64,000 nt of DNA from Balaenoptera acutorostrata (GCF_949987535.1 NC_080075.1:38252269-38316268); one strand, 5' to 3'. Counted from the first letter of the stretch, positions 1 to 11,124 are shown. Notes: a model not told the origin generated them from the sequence alone. Translations and numbers: made by a program.

Positions 1-2690
1 TTCCTGTGTGTGATGTGGAGACGATATTTTGCCTGCAGTGGTGGTCACGTGTAGCCAGGGCCTGGTACATCATAAGCCCTCACATAATGTGAGACTGTTA
101 AGGGTTGTTTGCTTTGTCGTGCTGTCAACTTACAACCACTGGTGTGTTAAAAGAGGGAGGCAGGATCTCCAAAGACATAAGGAAAGGGTGGGTGAGAGTT
201 GGAGGACAGACCAGAGTTTGGAAGAAAGTAAAAATTCTTGTGTATCAGTCTGGTCTCTTTCAGTTACTGGGATTTGAGGGGTAAATCGCAACTCTTTCCT
301 ATCTGAGTTCTGAACCAATTGAGAAAAAAAGACAGGAGACCTTTCTTTACTGATGTTAGTGCTGGCTTACACCTGTGGGAAGTGGACATTCCAGGAATGG
401 ACCCCAGGATTAGACAGACCTGCCCCACCAGGCACACGTGCGCTGGGTCTCCACACCCTCCCCGCAGTGGGGTGGGCCCTCGACCTCCAAGTAGACTGCA
501 CAGTCCCAAGAATGGTTGCCAGCACATGCAGTTTGCCAGTTGGGTGGCGCCCAAGAGGTAGAGGAGGGAAGTAGCAGGCTCTGGACACCCTGTTCCATTC
601 CACCTGCTGCAGAGGAGTGAGGCGAGAGAGAGGCCAGGAATGTGATGCAGGTGGAAGGCTGCCACAGAGAAGGAATCGGGACTGGGGGAAAGGTGCACCC
701 AAGGGACGAACCCAACGCATTCTGGGTTAAATTATCAAAGGGAATTGGCTCTTATCTTTGGGACATCTTAGGGTGGATCAGGATTCAGGCTTGGCTGGAT
801 CCAGAAGCTCAAGTGGTGTCTGCGGGGGCCTTCTTCCCTTGGTTTTGCCTCACTTCATCCTCACACAGTTTCTTTCCCTGCCGCCTCACCAGGATTCCAG
901 GCTTACAGGACCCTTAGCTCTTAACTTCAGAGATAGAGACAGACAGCATATTTTCTGACCTCTCCATCGGAAATCTCTCTGTATCGCCTCAGGGAGGACT
1001 GTGTGTGTGTCCATATCTGAATTAGTCACTGGATTGTGGGATTGGAAACAGCATCAGCCCTGCATCACATGAACCAAACAAACAGAATCAAAGAAAAATC
1101 CAGGAGGGTTGGGTTTCCAAAGGCATGCTGCACATGTCCACCAGGTTTTAAAAATTAACGTCGGTTGTGCAGCATAATGGAAATATGGGTGTCTTTTCTT
1201 TTTCCTGGATACTTGTACTTCCATTTTTCTGAGCATTTATTACTTTATAGATGGGGGGGAAATAACTTTTATTAGTCTATTTGTTTTTTGTTTTTGTTTT
1301 TTTTTTTAAAGGAATTCCTTTATTTTTATTTTTTATTTATTTATTTATTTTTGGCTGTGTTGGGTCTTCGTTTCTGTGTGAGGGCTTTCTCTAGTTGCGG
1401 CATGTGGGGGCCACTCTTCATCGCGGTGCGCGGGCCTCTCACTATTGCGGCCTCTCTTGTTGTGGAGCACAGGCTCCAGACGCGCAGGCTCAGTAATTGT
1501 GGCGCACGGGCCTAGTTGCTCCGCGGCATGTGGGATCTTCCCAGACCAGGGCTCGAACCCGTGTCCCCTGCATTGGCAGGCAGATTCTCAACCACTGCGC
1601 CACCAGGGAAGCCCAGTCTATTTGTTTTAACCTTGCCTTGCTCTCTGGAGGATCTATGACACGAACAAAAAACAGGAAAATAAAAGGGGATAAATAAGCA
1701 AATACGATAAGGGGAATATAAGAGTGAGAAGCAACAGCCAAGGAGGAGTTCCTAGATATTTACCAGAAATATGACACCTAGATATCAAGGAAAATATTTT
1801 CATTTATTTGAGAAAAAAAGAAGAAAAAAAGGGGGGGGGGGAGTCCATCACTCGAAGGAAGTAGAAGGTGTAGTGAGAATTCTGAGGGGCCCTGGTTTTA
1901 AAGGCAGTTGCCAGCTGCACTTGACAAAGCCTTTATGAGCCTATGGCTCCTGGGCCCCAGGGGTGTGGAGAGTGACCATCACCTGGGGTCACCGGGGAGC
2001 ATGAAACACTTAGGTGGTGGGCATACAGGGAGGCGAGAGGGCCTGTGCTCTGTCCACAGCCACAGGCCATTCTGTTAGCTGATCACCTTCCTAAGACACC
2101 ATCATGGAGGCTCCAATCTGAACTCGTCGCCTCTACTGGGAAAACAGCTCTGCGCTCACCCTCCAGAGATGGTGACCCCCAGGCTCGCCTCCGAGCCGAA
2201 GATTACAAAATTTCTTCCTGGAAAGCCAGTACCCGTGATACCCCTGAGGTATCCTTCATCTCTGAGACGTCCCCAGGCTGGGATTAGCCCCACAAAGGAA
2301 CATACGGGTTTGATTGTTGCTTGTTTGCATCTCCTCTGCTTACCCGAGGACCTCGCAGCCAGGGCCACAAACAGGTGACCATTCTTGACCCAGCTGGAGC
2401 GCACCAGCAGGAGGCCTGGTGCGGTGAGCCCTTCCCCAAAGCCGGTCACTGCTCCCACAGTTTGAGAAAACAAACCCAGCTTTCCAGGGTCTGTGGCTGG
2501 GTTTCTCTGCCCCCTGTGTTTAAACAACCTGGCCCTTCAGGGGTCCTCCGGCCTCCCATAGCCAGGATAAACTCGAGATTCTGGGGAGTCCAGCGGGACG
2601 CCACCAGTGGGCGTAGACAGTGTGTTAGGTTTTTGTGCGGGTTTGGTTTTTGTTTTTTTAATTAACTTCCGGCTGCCTCCTTCTACACAG
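1..2690 (+). other. SPRED2: SPRED2 intron before the penultimate coding exon (partial)
   Basis: This is intronic sequence: the next plus-strand feature is a phase-0 SPRED2 exon with an AG acceptor at 2689-2690. I searched the reading frames for the preceding SPRED2 exon and for the EVH1 domain and found neither, so both lie upstream of the window. The stretch holds one CHR SINE (1288-1614) and a purine-rich low-complexity run at about 1810-1842. The rest is unremarkable. Confidence 0.85.
1288..1614 (-). mobile_element. CHR SINE, young subfamily A, with 14-bp target-site duplication
   Basis: This is a tRNA-derived SINE read on the minus strand, with box A-like TGGCGCAGTGG and box B-like GGTTCGAGCC near its head at the right end and a T/TTTA-rich tail at the left. 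It is flanked by a perfect duplication AGTCTATTTGTTTT at 1274-1287 and 1615-1628. The body is of the type with TCGCGGTGCGCGGGCC, shared with the copies at 17691, 20470, 22953, 31878 and 61104. The clean duplication and close similarity to sister copies suggest a fairly recent insertion. Confidence 0.93.
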
Positions 2691-2840
2691 ACAGCTACGG
2701 ACAGTTCTTCTAATTCGTCTCAGAAGAGGGAGCAACCTCCTCGCACAGTCTCCTCCCCCACGTCCTGTGAGCACCGGAGGATTTACACCCTGGGCCACCT
2801 CCACGACCCATACCCCACGGACCACTATCACCTCGAACAG
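2691..2840 (+). CDS. SPRED2: SPRED2 penultimate coding exon (50 codons)
   Basis: Sprouty-related EVH1 domain protein 2 suppresses growth-factor signalling by blocking Raf activation in the Ras-ERK cascade, working at the membrane with neurofibromin. This exon encodes 50 residues in phase 0, from TATDSSSNSSQ to DHYHLEQ. It covers the Ser-rich linker and the start of the KIT-binding domain (RRIYTLGHLHD). The acceptor is a pyrimidine-rich CCTCCTTCTACACAG and the donor is CAG-GTGAGC. If the protein has the usual length of about 418 residues, this is roughly residues 148-197. The next exon joins without breaking the frame and continues the KIT-binding domain. The N-terminal EVH1 domain lies outside the window. 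I recognised the gene from the protein sequence and am confident, because the SPRED1 and SPRED3 paralogues differ clearly here. Confidence 0.96.
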
Positions 2841-3009
2841 GTGAGCGGCGGTCTCGTTCCTCGGAGGTCGTGGGGTGGACGGCTCCCGATCCTGGAACGG
2901 CCTCCTTCCCCTGGCGTTCAGCCACATGCCAGAGCCTAGGCCTCTTCTTTTCTCCTACTTAGTACCTCGGCCTCCATATTGGAGGTGGTGCAGGCGACTC
3001 GCCCTCAAT

Positions 3010-3208
3010 GCAGAGTTTTCTGTGTGCCGGGCACCTCGCCAAACCCTTCATGTGCTTTATCGCCTTTAATCCTCACGAATCACCCACAGGCAGGTCCTCC
3101 GCATCCCCAGTTGAGGGATGGGCAGGCTGAGGCTTAGGGAGAGAGAGTCCCTGCTGGAACAAGATTCAAATGCCGGTCTCTGCTCACGCAGGACACTATG
3201 CTACCTCC
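3010..3208 (-). repeat. MIR SINE, nearly full length
   Basis: The sequence reads as a reverse-orientation MIR: a GTGTGCCGGGCAC segment, then TTTAATCCTCACGAAT, then GAGGCTGAGGCTTAGGGAGAG, and finally a tRNA-like end at GACACTATGCTACCTCC. MIRs predate the placental radiation, and the heavy divergence fits. Confidence 0.75.
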
Positions 3209-3904
3209 TGGTGGCATACTGTGCGTTAGCATATGCTAACACTATGCGTTCCTGTGTCCAAAGGGCCTCCTGGCTTTGTGTGAAAGCACAGAACTGCGAT
3301 TGGGACCACAGAATACTGTACACTTGGCTTGAGCGCCCTGGCATCGCGGGCTGCAGGCCCAGGCTTGCTTGGGGAGCTGTAGCTGGAATTCAGTAATTCA
3401 ACAAATATTTACCAAGCGGCCGTTTTTCAGAGCAGGTTCTCAAACTGTGGGGTGTGGACTGGTGCCCATGTGGGTGATGTGGCCATCAGTCTGCTTTGAA
3501 AAGAGAAAAAGCACGAGGCGCTGAGGTTTTATAACATAGATTTATATGACTCTTTTTTTCAAAATCCATTTTACTGTGTGTGCTTCCTAGTATTTTTGGC
3601 ATTAAAATGTTCTTTTTTAAAATCACATTATGGTAGCCGTAGATGGGAATTGACTTTCTGACTCGCCTTACTTTGCAAAATAAAGTATTAGCAAAGTCTG
3701 TGTCAGCTCCCAAGATTTGTTTTGAAATAATGAAGGATTGTGGTTTTCCAAAGTTGGGGAAACTCTGGCATCAAGAATCTGGCAGGAATTAGGGCAAATC
3801 AAAGCCGGTGAGACGTGGCCCTTGCCCTCAAGGAGCTCACAGTCTGGTGGGAAGTGATGAGTAAAGCTAATTACCGTGTGATAAATTCTAGGACAATATT
3901 ATAA

Positions 3905-4115
3905 TGACAATATTGGCAACAGGTGCCAAGCACATCCTGTATGACCGGCCCTATGCTGACACCGCATAGATTCCTTCTCTTCATTCTCTCAGTAGCCGTA
4001 TGCAGTTTGATCACCAGGGAAACCAAGTCTGAGGCTTAGCGACTTGCTGGTAAATTTCATGGTCCAAATTCCACTCCAGTGAGTTTGCTCAGAGCCATGC
4101 TCCTCACCCCTTAAA
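3905..4115 (-). repeat. MIR SINE fragment
   Basis: A reverse-orientation MIR is recognisable from GTGCCAAGCACATCC, the segment AACCAAGTCTGAGGCTTAG, and GCGACTTGCTGG. It is strongly diverged. A further mixed MIR-like piece lies at about 4355-4450 but is too degraded to bound. Confidence 0.55.
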
Positions 4116-5109
4116 AAGCCTTCATGCTCAAAGGGCGTCAAAGGTGGAAAATCTCATTGTTTGCCACAACTGGGATGCCCTGTGCAAGGCAGGCTTACCT
4201 GCATCAACTCAATAACTATGTATTCAGCACCTGCTCCTCTGGACGAGGCACTGATGCAAACTGTAGCGGGACAACCTGCAGAGATGACTCTTCCTCCCTA
4301 AGGGAGAATGCAGGTTGGGTTTGAAGGCTAGAGGGTGTGGCCCTGGGTTGGGCCATTCCGGGCTCAGATTCCATCTCCACCACCTGTGAGATCCTGGCAG
4401 GATTCAAACACAGCTGGCCTCTGGAGCCCGTACTCTTACCCTTTGCATATCTCAACATCTTATCTTCCCAGCCAGATTACAAGGTACTTGTGAGCCTCAT
4501 AGTTTGCTGTTTTGCACATGACCCACAGTGAGACATGCGTTTTATATCATGGCCCAGTAGGCACATGTAATGTACACAAAGATAACAAGGGTACTTACCT
4601 TGTAACATGCAGTGCACTCCAGTGTTCTTCTGTTTCTCTGAAAAAAAAAAGAAACCAGTCTTAAAGCGAGCATGCCGTACAAAAACAGGTGAAACTAATC
4701 TAAGCTGTTAGAAATCAGGATAGGGGTCACTGTTCCTTACCTTAGGGGTGGGGGTCACAGAAGGGAGGTGAGGATATTCTAGGGAAGCCTCAAGTTCTGC
4801 TTTCTGATCTGGGCATGTCCAGCTTCTGAAAATTCACTTTACTCTTACGCTGTGTATACTTCCCCCCCATATATGGTAATACTGCAACAAAAAGGGGGGG
4901 AAATGCTGGTCTCCACCCATTAAATTGACTTCCTGACCCAGGAAGGGATTGGGACTCGCAATTTGAAATACATCTTTGACCCACAAGCTGTTCAGTCATT
5001 ACAGGATGGGTCAGTTCCTTAAAGCAATGCCTTTGCCAAGGTGAAAGATGCATATCGGAGGTTTGTTTTGCCACTGCTATGAAGTAACGCCTCCTTTTTC
5101 CTGGGGCAG

Positions 5110-5775
5110 CCGATGCCAAGGCCCTACCGCCAGGTGAGCTTCCCGGACGACGACGAGGAGATCGTGCGCATCAACCCCCGGGAGAAGATCTGGATGTCGG
5201 GCTACGAGGATTACCGGCACGCGCCGGTGAGGGGCAAATACCTGGACCCCTCGGAGGACGCGGACTCCTACGTGCGCTTCGCCAAGGGCGAGGTCCCCAA
5301 GCACGACTACAACTACCCCTACGTGGACTCCTCGGACTTTGGCCTCGGCGAGGACCCTAAAGGGCGCGGAGGCAGCGTGATCAAGACCCAGCCCTCCCGG
5401 GGCAAGTCCCGGCGGCGGAAGGAGGATGGGGAGCGCTCTCGGTGCGAGTACTGCCGCGACATGTTCAACCACGAGGAGAACCGGAGGGGCCATTGTCAGG
5501 ACGCGCCCGACTCCGTGAGAACTTGCATCCGCCGCGTGAGCTGTATGTGGTGTGCGGACAGCATGCTCTATCACTGTATGTCGGACCCCGAGGGGGACTA
5601 CACAGACCCGTGCTCGTGCGATACTAGCGACGAGAAGTTTTGCCTCCGGTGGATGGCTCTTATCGCCTTGTCTTTCTTGGCGCCCTGTATGTGCTGTTAC
5701 CTGCCCCTGCGGGCCTGCTACCACTGCGGAGTGATGTGCAGGTGCTGCGGCGGGAAGCACAAAGCAGCTGTGTGA
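5110..5775 (+). CDS. SPRED2: SPRED2 last coding exon: KIT-binding domain and Sprouty cysteine-rich domain
   Basis: The exon encodes 221 residues and the TGA stop at 5773-5775. It begins CCG ATG CCA AGG ([11 protein letters not shown]), directly continuing the previous exon. The ATG at 5113 is internal, not a start. The first third completes the KIT-binding domain ([18 protein letters not shown], then [13 protein letters not shown]). A basic linker ([16 protein letters not shown]) precedes the Sprouty domain from about 5440. That domain contains paired cysteines (RCEYC, CMWC, CSC, CMCC, CRCC) and the hydrophobic stretch [20 protein letters not shown]. It targets the protein to membranes, where family members are palmitoylated, and it is needed to inhibit Ras-ERK signalling. 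The C terminus reads GGKHKAAV. The exon is rich in GC and CpG and fully open, with no frameshift. The residue between the first cysteine pair is Glu (codon 5446-5448). From memory other mammals have Val there, which I cannot verify. Confidence 0.98.
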   Translation, partial: PMPRPYRQVSFPDDDEEIVRINPREKIWMSGYEDYRHAPVRGKYLDPSEDADSYVRFAKGEVPKHDYNYPYVDSSDFGLGEDPKGRGGSVIKTQPSRGKSRRRKEDGERSRCEYCRDMFNHEENRRGHCQDAPDSVRTCIRRVSCMWCADSMLYHCMSDPEGDYTDPCSCDTSDEKFCLRWMALIALSFLAPCMCCYLPLRACYHCGVMCRCCGGKHKAAV

Positions 5776-6754
5776 CTCGGTTTCCCTCCCCACCGCCCTC
5801 CGTCCACAGCCCCAGGGGGACTTGTCTTCTCCATCCTCTCATCTCTGCCCGCTCCCGGGTGTACCCAAGGCGCCGTTCCAGCCTGGGGAACCTGCCTGGT
5901 GAACTCTGCAACCCCTGCATCAGTCTCACCCACGCGCGCGCGCACACAGTGGTCTAAGGCAAGGAACCGCCGCCTAGACGCTCATGTATTATTAACAATC
6001 TGTAATCAGGCTAACTGTCTCGTCATACAGGTGTTGATTTCATGTCCTTCCTGCCCACCTCTTCCAGTTCCAAGGCGCCTTCAGTGGGAACTGCTGATTT
6101 TTTGGTGGGTTTTGTCGTTGGTTTTTCCAGGAGCTCCGAAGACCATCTTTCTCTTGGTTGAGCTTGCCTGTGGCTAACGAGCTTGCTTCCTCAGGTTCCT
6201 GTGGAAATGGAACGTCAGAATGATGAAACCCTGCCAGACGTATTTTCACCTGCAGTCAGTTATTATGTATAGGAGGTGAGCTAGTTAACAAACTTCTACC
6301 ACAAAACGAGATCGCTTTAACTTTTCTAAAGCCAAACTTCCCATGTAAGCTGCAGTTTCTATCTTGAGCCCATCATCATCTTCTGTCTCCACACCCCTCC
6401 CCCCAAAAAAGTCGGTCAGTTACTCACTGATGCAAAACATTCTCTCGTAAAATGACTGAGAACTGAGCCTTAACTTCAGATTAACTTGCAAGAATCAGGA
6501 AAATTCTTGAAACTGCATCGCATCCTCTCAGACCAGGGCTAGAAAGGGGATTCCAGGTTTCTCCGAGCCTCCCTGGTTACCCCTAAAGGAGAACTTTTTA
6601 AAATTGTGTCACCACCACTTGTAAAAATTTAGCAATATCAGAAGAAACCGCTAATGAAGTAAGAAATTTTGCTCATTGTTTTGCAAACCAAATAGTCTCT
6701 TCAAACCAAACCAGTGTTCTCCCGAACACGGTCCAGTTGAGAAACGCTAAAGGT

Positions 6755-8380
6755 TGTAAATAAAACTTACGAGAGCTTTTTTCCCCCCCAGTGGCTATTT
6801 TCTATTAACTGGGGGAAATTTTAAATGTCATCAGTTTGAAGAGTGGTGGGTTGCATTTTGTTCATGGGTTTGTGTTTTTGTTTTCATTTTGGACTCGATT
6901 TCACGTCACCAAATTTCTTCGTTTACACTTGGGAAAAAACAAGGCCATATGTAAAAACCCTTCCGATGCCTAAGTGTCTTTCTCCTGCAAACCCAAACTT
7001 GCCACTTTGGGTGCATGGATGGTTAGGTCAGCAGGCTGGGTCCACCTGTCGCCTTGCCACGTAGGAGGCTTCTAATTAGCTGGAAAAGAGTATTTTTCTA
7101 ATATATTGCAAGGAATAGCCAAATGTTACTGCAGAAGGAAGAAAAGTGAAGAGTGGTTACCTGTACCTAGCATAGTACAATCAGAACGCCGTGGAGACCA
7201 TAGGGGACAGGCTTGTCAGCGCTGGCTCTTCTTCCCGCCATGATCTTCCTGTGATTATTGCCAGCTGAGCACACGGCCTCATTCCTCTCTCCCCACTCCC
7301 CCCATCCCTTCTCAGTTGCACACAGGACATCAGTCTCCAAGGAAAGGGACTTTTTCTAGTCTGCCAATCATATTGAGAAAGTGCTAGCCACGCTTACCTT
7401 CCTGGGAATGTTTTCAGCTCACCTGAGAGCCCTTTGCATTTCTTTATCAGATCATCGATGTAAATACCCAGTGTGCTTATGAGTTTGTTGGTAGACGTCT
7501 TCGTTTGTCGAAGTGACTGGTTTGGGTCTTCCAGTTTGGGAAAGGAGCAGAGAGTTAATCTGGCAATGCAAGAAAAGAGCCACTTCCCAGCCTGGAGAAC
7601 ATCTAGAAACCTTCAGCCAGCCTCCAAATGCTGTCGAAAGACCATCTTCTCCCCCGTCCTGAGGCATTTTCTCAGGGTCTTTCTCAAGGTCTCCTCTCTA
7701 CAAAGCACAACACTAATGTATGTTTTGTTAGACCTCAGTTCAAGCGTCCCTATTTATTTCAGTAAGAATACACCTATCCCAGCTGTTTTTGTTTGCCCTC
7801 TCTGTTTAGTCATTATCTGTTTCTATCTTCCTTTCCCCCTTGTCCTTTTCCACCCCTCTGAAGAGTTAACGCTAGTGAATCTTACTCCACGTATCCTTTT
7901 TGGTTTGCGAAGAAGGCACAAGGAAAGCCATGGGGACATTTATGTAAATACATCTCTCTCTAATTGCCACACTGCAGCCGAACAGTGTGTAGTATTTTCC
8001 CAGTCAGCTTTGCCATACTGATGTCAACCATCTAAGAGAAATTATTCAGATTTTATTTTTGTATCTGTGGTAACAAAACATTAACCAAAAGATTTTCTGT
8101 TTGGAAGCTTTCCCCAAACCTCGCCCCCACCCCCCACCCCCACCAAAACCACCAAGCTATTTGCTCACATTAACAAATTAAAGTGCCTGAAGCATAATTC
8201 ATTCTTTACCTGTATACTAAAAACCCCGTTGTATTGATTTTTTTATAATAAGCCTTTTTACCTCTGTGTAAAAAATATATATACAAGTGTATGATGTACA
8301 TTTTAGTTCTTAACTTTTTTTTATGGTTTCTAATATGTATGACCAACGTAACCATTGCTTTAAAATGTACCATGTAAATA
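6755..8380 (+). promoter_or_regulatory. SPRED2: Four perfect Pumilio response elements in the SPRED2 3' UTR
   Basis: TGTAAATA, an optimal form of the Pumilio consensus UGUANAUA, occurs on the sense strand at 6755-6762, 7459-7466, 7943-7950 and 8373-8380. PUM1 and PUM2 bind such sites and usually lower mRNA stability or translation. The first site overlaps an AATAAA hexamer and the last overlaps the presumed distal polyadenylation signal. That the sites are functional here is inference; the sequence matches are exact. Confidence 0.6.
6759..6764 (+). terminator. SPRED2: Possible proximal polyadenylation signal AATAAA of SPRED2
   Basis: A canonical AATAAA lies 1 kb into the 3' UTR and overlaps the first Pumilio element. 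Use of it would yield a short UTR lacking the other three Pumilio sites. There is T-rich sequence about 15-25 bases downstream, but no transcript evidence. Confidence 0.35.
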
Positions 8381-8384
8381 TAAA
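8377..8384 (+). terminator. SPRED2: Presumed distal polyadenylation signal of SPRED2 (AATATAAA)
   Basis: AATATA is a known variant signal. It sits 2.6 kb after the stop, followed about 27-35 bases later by a GT-rich element. A canonical AATAAA at 8913-8918 is an alternative end if the UTR is longer. Confidence 0.5.
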
Positions 8385-9474
8385 CACATCCTATCAGATC
8401 GCTGGCTTTGGGATGTTTGTCCGGAGACAGGGTGGCGTTCGAGCCTGTGCGGACGTGGGAGCTCTCGCACACAGGATGGGAAGGGGTTTCCTTTCGAGGA
8501 GGATGTGTGGACACCGGTCTGTTTTTGAGGCCCTTCCCGCCTCTGGTTATGTCATATTCCCTTAGGGGAGACTGCAGCTCCTTGGGCTCGGATGCCTCAA
8601 GTGAAAAGAATGCTGTATCACCGCCCAGGGAACACCCCCTCTTCCTCGGCCTGGCTTCCCCCATGCGTGCTCCTCAGACAGAGCAGCTGTACTTCCTCCG
8701 GCTTGTTTCCCACTGATTCCTGCTGAACCTTAAGAGAGAGTGTGTGTGTGTGTGTGGAGTTTGGAAGATAGTTTCTCACAGAACACAATTGTTAAAACTG
8801 CAAGATCCTTGGTCTCCTCAGAGCGGTTGGATTTTAGTGATATTTGGCCCCCTTTCAGTTCCAAATGGGATCTTTGGATACTCAAATGTTACCGTGACAA
8901 TCCCTTGGAGGAAATAAAGTATGGAGTCCTTTAAGGGTCACAGAAGAAAATTTCAGCTTCTTCTCTAGGGAACCAAGTAGGGGCCTTAAAAAGAGATGTG
9001 CAGAGGGGTCCCTTCATATTAGTCTTGACTCTTCCCAGAAGGGGTGACTTTTCCAAACCACTGGCAAAGGTGAAAAGCAACAGGAGATGCTGGGAATTAG
9101 AAAGTGAATGGAGAGAAACAAGCCGTGAAGGTTGGTAGTTAAGAGATGATGAGAGAACTCCATGAGAGCTCTTTCATTAGACCAGGGGGGCGGGGGTGGT
9201 GGTGCACAAACCAGGTTAATAGGGGGTGAAGAGTCAACATGGAGTCAATCAAAACATCAAATGTAAAACATGTTTTCAAGAAGTTTGATGGTAAAGGAAT
9301 AGAGGGATTGCTCTGAAGGAGAATTGGTGAAGTAGAAAAATAATCTGCTGAGACAGTATATATTCATTTACTGATTATGACAATCCTGAATAAATTGTTC
9401 TGATTTTTTAAAAAAAGAGGAGAACTTGGAAGGCACGTCCAGAGCTTCAGGGGGCCCGAGATCTGCCCTCACAC

Positions 9475-9620
9475 CACCCCGCAAGGCATGTCCCTCCTGT
9501 CATCCCTGTTTGGAGTTGAGGAACTGAGGCTTAGAAAGGGTAAGTAACTAAGGTAACCTGTGGTCACGTGAGGCAAGGACCAAACCAGATGACTGACTGC
9601 AGAGCCCAGGTCCTTGCCGG
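9475..9620 (-). repeat. MIR SINE fragment
   Basis: The segment GGAACTGAGGCTTAGAAAGG followed by GTAAGTAACTAAGG is the reverse-oriented central MIR motif. It is diverged. Confidence 0.6.
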
Positions 9621-9739
9621 GCCTCACTGATAGCTCTGTCCACCCCCTCCCTGTTTGTGGGCTTGAAAAGTGGGCACCAGGAAGAGCCTTGCCCAGTCCT
9701 CCCTCTTGGCCCATCGGGCTGCTACAGGATTCATTTGTC

Positions 9740-9865
9740 ACCTGGTGCCCTGCGTGCTCAGCCAGGAGCTGGGCTCTACGTCCGTCATCTCCTTCAACCC
9801 TCTTCGGAGTAGAGGGTTCATTTCCACTTCACAGGTGAGGAAGCAGGGGTAGAGAAACACGTTAC
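9740..9865 (-). repeat. MIR SINE fragment, minus member of a facing pair
   Basis: CCTTCAACCCTCTTCGGAG and CACTTCACAGGTGAGGAAGC are MIR motifs in reverse orientation. A second MIR in the opposite orientation begins 20 bases later. Confidence 0.55.
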
Positions 9866-9884
9866 TAGTCATTAGATAGTTACT

Positions 9885-10030
9885 AGCCATTAGCCCTTGG
9901 GCAAGTGATGTCACCCTTCTGAGCCTCGGTTTCCCTGGGTGTAACAAGTGGGATAATACCCACCCTCAGCATGTCATGAGGCTCATTGATTACAATTCAC
10001 ACTATCGTTACAGTGCGATACTCAGGAGGT
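9885..10030 (+). repeat. MIR SINE fragment, plus member of a facing pair
   Basis: TTGGGCAAGTGATGTCACCC, then TGAGCCTCGGTTTCC and GTGGGATAATACCCACC, follow the forward MIR order. The end is near the G-rich tail GATACTCAGGAGGTGC. Confidence 0.65.
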
Positions 10031-11124
10031 GCTTCAAAATGCTCCTTCCTTCCTCCCTCAGTTCCTCCTCTATTCTGGGACCCTAGGAAACACCAAGAAC
10101 TGGAGAGGACAGCATCTTTTGAAGTACAGGAGGCTGAAGCCATTGTGGATATTTTGTGAGTATGTAGACCTACAAAATATGTGTGTTGAGATTTCTTTTT
10201 CTGAACCTCTCTGCAATTCTAAATTAGGTTTTGCTTCCTTGCTGGCCCTCCCAGATCCCTTCACAGCCCTTGAGAGGCGGCAGAAGGGCACAGGGCTGGC
10301 TGATTCCTCAGGAGCTGGTGCACACAACCTGCCTTGCAGAGCTGCCTTCCTCAACCTCCAGCCCCACTTCTGTGGCCTTTGGGGTGTGAGTCGGTGGCCT
10401 CATCTCCTGGGCCTCTGTTTCTCCCTGCTGCTCTCCCGTTGCTAGTTACCACTCACCCTTAACGGTGGGCGCCCCCCCAGGAAATCAGGAGATCTTCCCA
10501 GGGGACAAAGTGTTGTCACAAGAGTTCTGTTTCCCAGGGATTCAGGGTGGTTTGTTATTTGAGCGTGGCTTTCAAGCAGGCTGTCATAGTGCCATCCATG
10601 TGAACGAGGGGCCAGAGCTTGTAAAAGCATGCCGGCTGCTTGCAGGCACTCTGACTGCAGGCCTGTTGGGCTTTCTGATTTGTGGGGTTAGCTGGTTAGA
10701 AATATCACACTTCGTCTGTTTGTTTAGGCCCGAACCAGATGGGTGGAATGAAGGGAGAGGACCCTGGTGACATCTTGCACCACCAGATACCAGTTGTGAC
10801 CTTGCAAATCAGGGCCCTGCCATCTCCTCAGCTAGAGCAGCCACCAGTGTTAGCGGTTACTTCCAAGCAAGCTGACCCCCTAAAGGGCAATGGTGGGGCC
10901 AGGGTGGAGGTGGGGTAGAGGGTGGAGAGTAGAAGGAGACAGGCTCTGTAAATTTATAAAGGAGGAATAAAGCCAGTTACGTGATAGTCATGCCTTGTAC
11001 CCTTTTCCTCTCTTTTCTTCGCTTATTTTTTTTCCCCAGTTTTGGGGGAGGGCTCTGATTATTATAAAAGTAATACACGTAGTCATAAAAATGTCATACA
11101 CCACAGAAGTATAAAAAGGAGTGT

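Larger units (their letters stand above)
2841..5109 (+). other. SPRED2: SPRED2 last intron
   Basis: A GT-AG intron of 2269 bp separates the last two SPRED2 coding exons (donor GTGAGC at 2841; acceptor TTTTTCCTGGGGCAG ending at 5109). It contains ancient MIR fragments but no young SINE or L1. No further exon was recognised in it. Confidence 0.93.
5776..8400 (+). other. SPRED2: SPRED2 3' UTR
   Basis: About 2.6 kb follows the stop codon without any recognisable transposon, in contrast with the repeat-dense sequence further on. This length fits my recollection of the long SPRED2 3' UTR. I place the end at the AATATAAA signal at 8377-8384, followed by a GT-rich stretch (GGGATGTTTGTCC) at about 8411. 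Features inside: a short alternating CG tract at 5931-5942, a C-rich run at about 8124-8144, and four perfect Pumilio response elements. The end position is inferred. Confidence 0.72.
8405..11124. other. Intergenic stretch beyond SPRED2, no gene recognised
   Basis: Apart from MIR fragments (9475-9620, 9740-9865, 9885-10030) and a short G-rich run at 9186-9202, I recognise nothing here. The open frames are short and have no similarity known to me. An AATAAA at 8913-8918 could serve as an alternative SPRED2 end. Confidence 0.6.

Noticed and set aside
1600..1614. CTCF-like CCACCAGGG at the head of every CHR SINE
   Set aside because: The match stops after nine bases; the following AAGCCC replaces the GGGCGC-type part that CTCF needs, so I do not claim a site.
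5077..5793. 238-codon open frame on the minus strand opposite the SPRED2 last exon
   Set aside because: It mirrors the whole sense exon. GC-rich codons on the sense strand leave few stops on the other strand, and the translation resembles no protein family.
5931..5942. Alternating CG tract in the SPRED2 3' UTR as a Z-DNA element
   Set aside because: It is only about a dozen bases of CG alternation, too short to stand out.
8913..8918. AATAAA as the main SPRED2 end
   Set aside because: It is possible, but the AATATAAA at 8377 has a better downstream GT-rich element and better fits the length I recall. I kept it only as an alternative.
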